A stretch of 64,000 nucleotides of DNA from the NCBI RefSeq assembly GCF_040954835.1, contig NC_090709.1, positions 43,222,490 through 43,286,489 of the forward strand, written 5' to 3'. This stretch comes from Lepisosteus oculatus (Eukaryota; Chordata; Actinopteri; Semionotiformes; Lepisosteidae). Shown piece after piece: positions 59,398 to 64,000 of this stretch; the stretch's first letter is position 1, and each line of letters starts with the position of its first letter. The notes beneath the pieces are model-generated. The model did no database searches, was not told where the DNA came from, and was given only the letters and a program-made list of their open reading frames with translations. Position numbers and translations under genes: made by a program.

Positions 59398-60130
59398 ATC
59401 TTATGACAAGGTTTACAAGTTATCTGTTGAACTACATTCTAATAGGTGTGGTCACATTCCAGGTCATTTGTTTACGTTTTTGTTTCTGCAGCAACTGTTA
59501 GATGAAATGTGCTAATATGTAACCTAACTCCAGTGTGAATAACTAGAAGAGGGGAGCAGCTCCACTCCAGACCAAGGGAGCTTTGAGATTGGCTGGGCCA
59601 GATCTCTCATTTGCATATCTGATTTGGAAATATAACACTACACCCCCTTCTTGCATGGATTTAACTTGCACCCAAGAGTCCCCTACTGTGTATTGCTACT
59701 TATTTTTTTATGATAAGTGGTGATTACCAGTTGACAGGTTTTATTTGTTGAATTATAAATGGTTTTGTATTATCATCCTGAATGGCCTGTACTCAAGGTT
59801 TGGTAGGGAATGTGTTTTCATTTCATTTACCAAATTGAATTTTTGCTCTTTTAGTATTTGTCTAGAAGGCTTTCTGAAGTCAGGAAGCCCATTTATTTGG
59901 TGAAAAAAGATTCTGTATTAATATTAATATTGCTCATACAACATAAATAGGGTCTTTTATGAATAAAAAGATCTTGCACTTGGAAATCTTGATAAAGCTG
60001 TGTGCTTCCATACACTCGAGCAGTTTTGATTCCTAATATTTGACCTTAGGTGTGGGAACGGGTCTTTTTTGCATTTGATTTCCAATTGATCAGCACAGAT
60101 CAGCATAGAAAATAGACCCATAAAGCAACC
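59398..60130. other. Intergenic between LINE and histone H4, nothing recognised
   Basis: AT-rich; no gene or known repeat seen. Confidence 0.5.
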
Positions 60131-60134
60131 TCAG

Positions 60135-60152
60135 CAGTGACAAATGTCACTG
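60135..60152 (-). other. Hairpin 3' of histone H4, not the histone consensus
   Basis: cagtgacaaatgtcactg has perfect 8-bp arms around two bases and lies about 50 nt after the H4 stop, where the histone mRNA stem-loop is expected. The consensus (GGCTCTTTTAAGAGCC-type, 6-bp stem, 4-nt loop) is absent. Confidence 0.6.
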
Positions 60153-60202
60153 GGTCACTTGGGTTTATACGTCAGGGTCCGGTAGTGAAGCTCCGCTCCT
60201 GT

Positions 60203-60517
<315 letters not shown>

Positions 60518-60572
60518 CTAGTTATCAGCTGTGAACACGACACACACTGCTCATCTTTGATGTATAATAGAC

Positions 60573-60609
60573 ATCTTTCTTTGATGTCTATTAGACATCA
60601 AAGAAAGAT
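60573..60609. repeat. Perfect 18-bp-arm palindrome at the H4 start region
   Basis: ATCTTTCTTTGATGTCTA and its exact reverse complement flank a single T. It sits between the TATA box (60616-60607, minus) and the ATG (60514), roughly where transcription should begin, so it would form a strong hairpin at the mRNA 5' end or a cruciform in DNA. Confidence 0.9.
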
Positions 60610-60616
60610 TTTTATA
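60607..60616 (-). promoter_or_regulatory. TATA box of histone H4
   Basis: The minus strand reads cctataaaaatc about 95 bp before the ATG. No H4-specific site II element (GTCCG-type) was recognised. Confidence 0.6.
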
Positions 60617-60619
60617 GGT

Positions 60620-61255
60620 GTAGAAACTAGTAAATAAAGCCAATGATTTGTTTTAGAAATGTATTCTTAAAATATACAATTATTCACACCTTAACAATAT
60701 GTAGTTCAAATTATACATTATATACAATATTGTATTCAAATGTCTAATCATTATAAAAAACACAACTAGTAAACTTCAGTTACAAATTCTAGTAACATGG
60801 CAATATATATAGTAATGACAAACACAAACTAATTACATGAACACGCTAATATTTAACTCAAAACCACATTTCGATTCAGATATAAATTTTTAAAATTTAC
60901 AACTTCTTTATTTTCACGAAAATATTATTAATGTAGCACAAACGCTACTTTCTAATAAAGACAAAAAGAAACAGTTTTGTGTCTCATGGTGATCCTCCTC
61001 TCGAGACTAATGAAATGTTTAATATGATCCCTCGAGGAAAAAAAGGAATCAATTTCCGCCTGTAATGATTGATGCCCCATCAAACATTTTGTAATATCCC
61101 TGGAAGTTTATACAGTAGAATTCTGGTTCGTGGCTTAAATTCAAGGTAAATGAGACTAAGGAAACGAGTTGGAAACTTGATGTCGAAGTGGGATTTAAAT
61201 CACCCATTTCACATTTTACTTCATTGGGCAGTATGTGCCTGAAAGCAATGCCACA
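60620..61255. other. AT-rich intergenic, nothing recognised
   Basis: Very AT-rich, no gene or repeat family seen. Confidence 0.5.
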
Positions 61256-61260
61256 GCATC

Positions 61261-61348
61261 CCTTCGATAGCTCAGTTGGTAGAGCGGAGGACTGTAGTAG
61301 AGTCAACAAGGAATCCTTAGGTCGCTGGTTCGATTCTGGCTCGAAGGA
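61261..61348 (+). tRNA. tRNA-Tyr(GTA) with 15-nt intron
   Basis: Exon 1 is 61261-61297 (CCTTCGATAGCTCAGTTGG ... GGACTGTAG). The intron 61298-61312 (tagagtcaacaagga) lies one base 3' of the anticodon GTA, as usual. Exon 2 is 61313-61348 (ATCCTTAGGTCGC, T arm GGTTCGATTCT, 3' TCGAAGGA). The acceptor stem pairs fully. One T-stem position differs from the vertebrate consensus. Likely functional. Confidence 0.95.
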
Positions 61349-62584
61349 AGGTGCTTTTTGTGTAATTTAATCAAAGAGTTAAAAACGTTTTATTCAGACA
61401 TTGATCAAAAGCTCAATAATCGACTAAGCAAAGGCTCCTGTTCCGAATTCAGCCCACGTCTGATTGTCTTGTTTTGGCCAAGATCTGATCTTTGAATTAA
61501 GGGACTAGACTGTCTGCTTTGTAATTCAAAAATACATACAAATGTCAAGTTTTTTGTAGATATAAAGGTGTTCTCTGTTTTCAAAGGATAGGTACTTAAT
61601 TGGCATAATGATTTGGTATTGATTTTGTATCGTTGTATTATAAAGTTTGTGCTTTCTGTGTTTTTATCGTATTGTGAACTTATTTTTTAAACAAATGCTT
61701 ACAAAGGCAAACACGGCACACATCTGTTTATACCAGCGGTGAATTGTACATTTTTATTAAGTACAAGCTACTGTGCACTTCTGGGAGTATAACAGGTTCG
61801 ATATAAAGTGGCAAAAATATAAAAGGGGAAAATACCCCAGACTGCATGTAAAGCCCTCATTGTGACTGTTTTAGATAAAATGGCGTACTGTGCACGAAGT
61901 GTTGCAGAAACACAATCTGATATTTTGATACAGGTAGGCCAGCGCTTCCAAAGCACAAAAATTCGTATTCTATATTCTGGTCGCTTGCAGATTAGAATGG
62001 CATATGTTTAGCAATAATATTATTTATGGTACCTGAAAGTTTCAGGTTGTAGCACAAAGCTAAGGTATGCGTATACGTGATCTGACAACTGGAATCAATT
62101 TCCTGTCGTTAAACTCTGTTTATTTTTAAGTTGAGGCCCAGGATCCAAATCTTCAGTTCTGATTTTTTAAAGTGATATCTTTCCTTCCTGTCGTGGAAGT
62201 CACACGATGTGAGCAATTGTTTTTTTTACGTTGCGATCCAAAGAGCCTCAGACGCACAGTCTAACAGTAACCAAACCAGAATGGATTCTGCTGGGAGCCG
62301 GGCTGAGCTCATTCTCACTCCCTGTGCTGAAAACAGAATTAGCTCTTCCCCGAACATCGTCTACAGATCACTTGTGCGCTTTTAACCTTCTCGCAGCTAC
62401 GGGCGAGACTGACGCTCATGATATGAAGGCACCCGCTGGAACACATTCTCTAACTCTCACAATCGCGACAGACTTCGCTTTTTTTTAAAAAAGTAGATAT
62501 AGCCCTGAAAAAAGCATTAGCTTTATCAGTTTTTACATTAATCTATTTTGAATCAAAGTTTGATTTTTTTATTGCATTTTACAT
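61349..62584. other. Intergenic, nothing recognised
   Basis: No gene, RNA or repeat family recognised. Confidence 0.5.
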
Positions 62585-62828
62585 TATAATAATAATAATT
62601 ATCATCATCATCATTATTGCTTACACTTATATAGCGCTGTTCTGGATACTCCACTCAATGCGCTTTACAGGTAATGGGGACTCCCCTCCACCACCACCAT
62701 TCTCCTGAATGATCACAGGACCTCGGTTTTACGTCTCAGCCGAAGGACGGCACCTGTTTACAGTTTAGTGTCCCCGTCATTGTACTGGGGTATTAGGACC
62801 CGCATGGACCGCAGGGTATGCACCCAGC
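62585..62828 (-). mobile_element. 5S-rRNA-derived SINE, 3' part
   Basis: Reverse-strand copy. The (TTA)n/(TGA)n tail is at 62585-62620, followed by agcgctgttctggatactcc and then ggtaatggggactcccctcc. The body gaaggacggcacctgtttac extends to about 62828; the 5S head is missing. Confidence 0.85.
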
Positions 62829-62872
62829 GACAGAAACCAGATGTGTGTCGGGCTCGGCTGTGAGCAGGACAA

Positions 62873-62920
62873 TGACGTCACGGGGAAAAAGTAGAGGAAA
62901 TCAAAACGGTTCTATAAAAG
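62873..62920 (+). promoter_or_regulatory. CRE plus TATA promoter without a visible gene
   Basis: A perfect cAMP-response element TGACGTCA (62873-62880) lies 32 bp before TATAAAAG (62913-62920), good promoter geometry. No ORF with a known domain follows in the next 1 kb. Confidence 0.55.
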
Positions 62921-63204
62921 ACCTGTGTCAGCTGTTGGTTTGCAGTCTGGACTCTAAATCCTCCGATCCGATTTTAAATCTCTCTAATACCTGAGCGGCT
63001 TCTTCCGAGTATTTATTCGTATACTTATTAGTAGTATGAAGGATGTGACAAATTTATGATTTCTTGGAACAAAATGGTTTTAATTTGCATTCGAAATGAA
63101 GCGGAATTTTAGCGCGACACACAAACCCTTTGTCTTTTTTAGATAGTGATTTTTAAACAGATATAAATGTAGAAAACGTGTTTTATTTTAGCACTACAAT
63201 AGCA

Positions 63205-63282
63205 GGGTCAGTGGCGTAATGAATAACGCGTCAGGACTTCCATCAGAAAATTATACTGTAGGTTGGACTGCCGTCTGGCTTG
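63205..63282 (+). pseudogene. tRNA-Arg relic
   Basis: The 5' half GGGTCAGTGGCGTAATGAAT and AACGCGTC closely follow tRNA-Arg(ACG) (GGGCCAGTGGCGCAATGGAT). The 3' half AGGTTGGACTGCCGTCTGGC matches its T arm and acceptor with changes in the B box. The anticodon region (GACTTCCATCAGA) has lost ACG, and extra bases lie before the T arm. Non-functional. Confidence 0.7.
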
Positions 63283-63593
63283 TTTCGTTTATACCACTTA
63301 CATTCTTTTATATAAATGAACTCCACCTGAAAGCTATAGAACACACTTTAGGTAAGTTGTCTGCAGCCTCATGCGAATTTCAACAACTTACCCAAAACAC
63401 TGTACTGTCTGGAGTTCAGCTCCAGCTCTGAACTCAATTGCAATGAAAAACCATGCGTAACAAAACTGGAGAACAGCTGAACTTGTGCTCAGTTCGGTGA
63501 TGAGGGTTCAGAACTGTCCTTGTTGTAATTAGCACGAACTGCACAGGCTCTGAATCAGACCATGTCAATTAGTCTGATCAGTGTAGGACACGT

Positions 63594-63671
63594 TAATGTA
63601 GAATTATTAATAGGCTTATTAGTTAGTTAGTTAGTTCAGGTTTACCCACCTGAACTAATGTAGAATTATTA
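63594..63671. repeat. Palindrome flanked by 16-bp direct repeats
   Basis: taatgtagaattatta occurs at 63594-63609 and 63656-63671. Just before the second copy lies a hairpin with 11-bp arms, ttagttcaggt (63631-63641) and acctgaactaa (63648-63658), preceded by (TTAG)n. It looks like a small insertion or slippage product. Confidence 0.6.
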
Positions 63672-64000
63672 CTTGGTCTGTCTCTTGTTTGTATATAAAT
63701 GAATGTCTCTGACAACTTAATGTTAGTTTTACGATGTAGGTCAGGCGTTGACATATGCACGAGTATACGAAATGTCTCACTCCTGATTCAACTCATGTTC
63801 TATAGGAGATTGGCGATTCCTCCTGTTTCTCGTACAACCATATCAGAACAGAAGACTGTGTCACCCATCTGTGATTCAAGATCGACTCGCATCTTTATCC
63901 CTTTTTTGTTCGTGATCATTATTTTCTTTAGTTATGATCAATATTGAACTTTTTTTAAATGAAATGACAATAATCAAACATGCAGGCAGATTTTTGAAAA
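63672..64000. other. Intergenic to window end, nothing recognised
   Basis: AT-rich; the 82-codon frame at 63699-63947 has no recognisable features. Confidence 0.5.

Noticed and set aside
63219-63431. 70-codon frame with a hydrophobic stretch and an N-glycosylation motif
   Set aside because: Overlaps the tRNA-Arg relic and has no detectable relatives that I recognise.

Overview
The window is eukaryotic, vertebrate nuclear DNA. It has spliced immunoglobulin-superfamily (IgSF) receptor exons, vertebrate-type tRNA genes (two with introns), a histone H4 gene, and a dense load of fish-type LINEs, SINEs, a Penelope-like element and minisatellites. The element types (5S-rRNA-derived SINEs, V-SINE, Tx1- and L2-type LINEs, a Penelope-like element) and the NITR-like receptors point to a ray-finned fish. 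A non-teleost such as a gar or bowfin is my guess, not something I can show. IgSF receptors beside a histone gene and a tRNA cluster recall the extended MHC region, but no MHC gene is seen.

Layout. 1-9.7 kb: AT-rich DNA, a decayed Tx1-type LINE with a 5S SINE inside it, a broken Penelope-like element, a SINE with clear target-site duplications, and an unidentified decayed ORF. 9.7-16.5 kb: tRNA cluster (Leu-like, Thr-CGT, Lys-TTT twice inside a 340-bp duplication, Ala-TGC, a Gly-TCC relic) with a Ty3/Gypsy gag fossil. 16.5-19.3 kb: an L2/CR1-type LINE, a G-rich/C-rich inverted repeat with arms of about 260-300 bp, and two head-to-head pairs of tRNA-like units. 19.3-31.8 kb: no recognisable gene, three minisatellites. 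31.8-56.5 kb: four IgSF receptor genes. 56.8-59.4 kb: a Tx1-type LINE with a telomere-like stretch in its reverse transcriptase. 60.1-64 kb: histone H4, tRNA-Tyr, a CRE+TATA promoter with no gene behind it, and a tRNA-Arg relic.

Receptors. Two plus-strand genes (38.8-45.0 kb and 48.3-51.9 kb) have the same five-exon plan: signal peptide, one V domain ending in a J-like FGNGTEL motif, transmembrane segment, short exon, tail exon. Their tails carry ITIM- or ITSM-like tyrosine motifs, so they look like inhibitory novel immune-type receptors (NITRs). The first has two possible last exons, and the upstream one runs in frame into LINE coding sequence. Two minus-strand genes (31.8-34.8 kb and 54.0-56.5 kb) have a V domain followed by Ig-like domains lacking both core cysteines. 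Each is interrupted by a stop, one just before and one just after the transmembrane segment.
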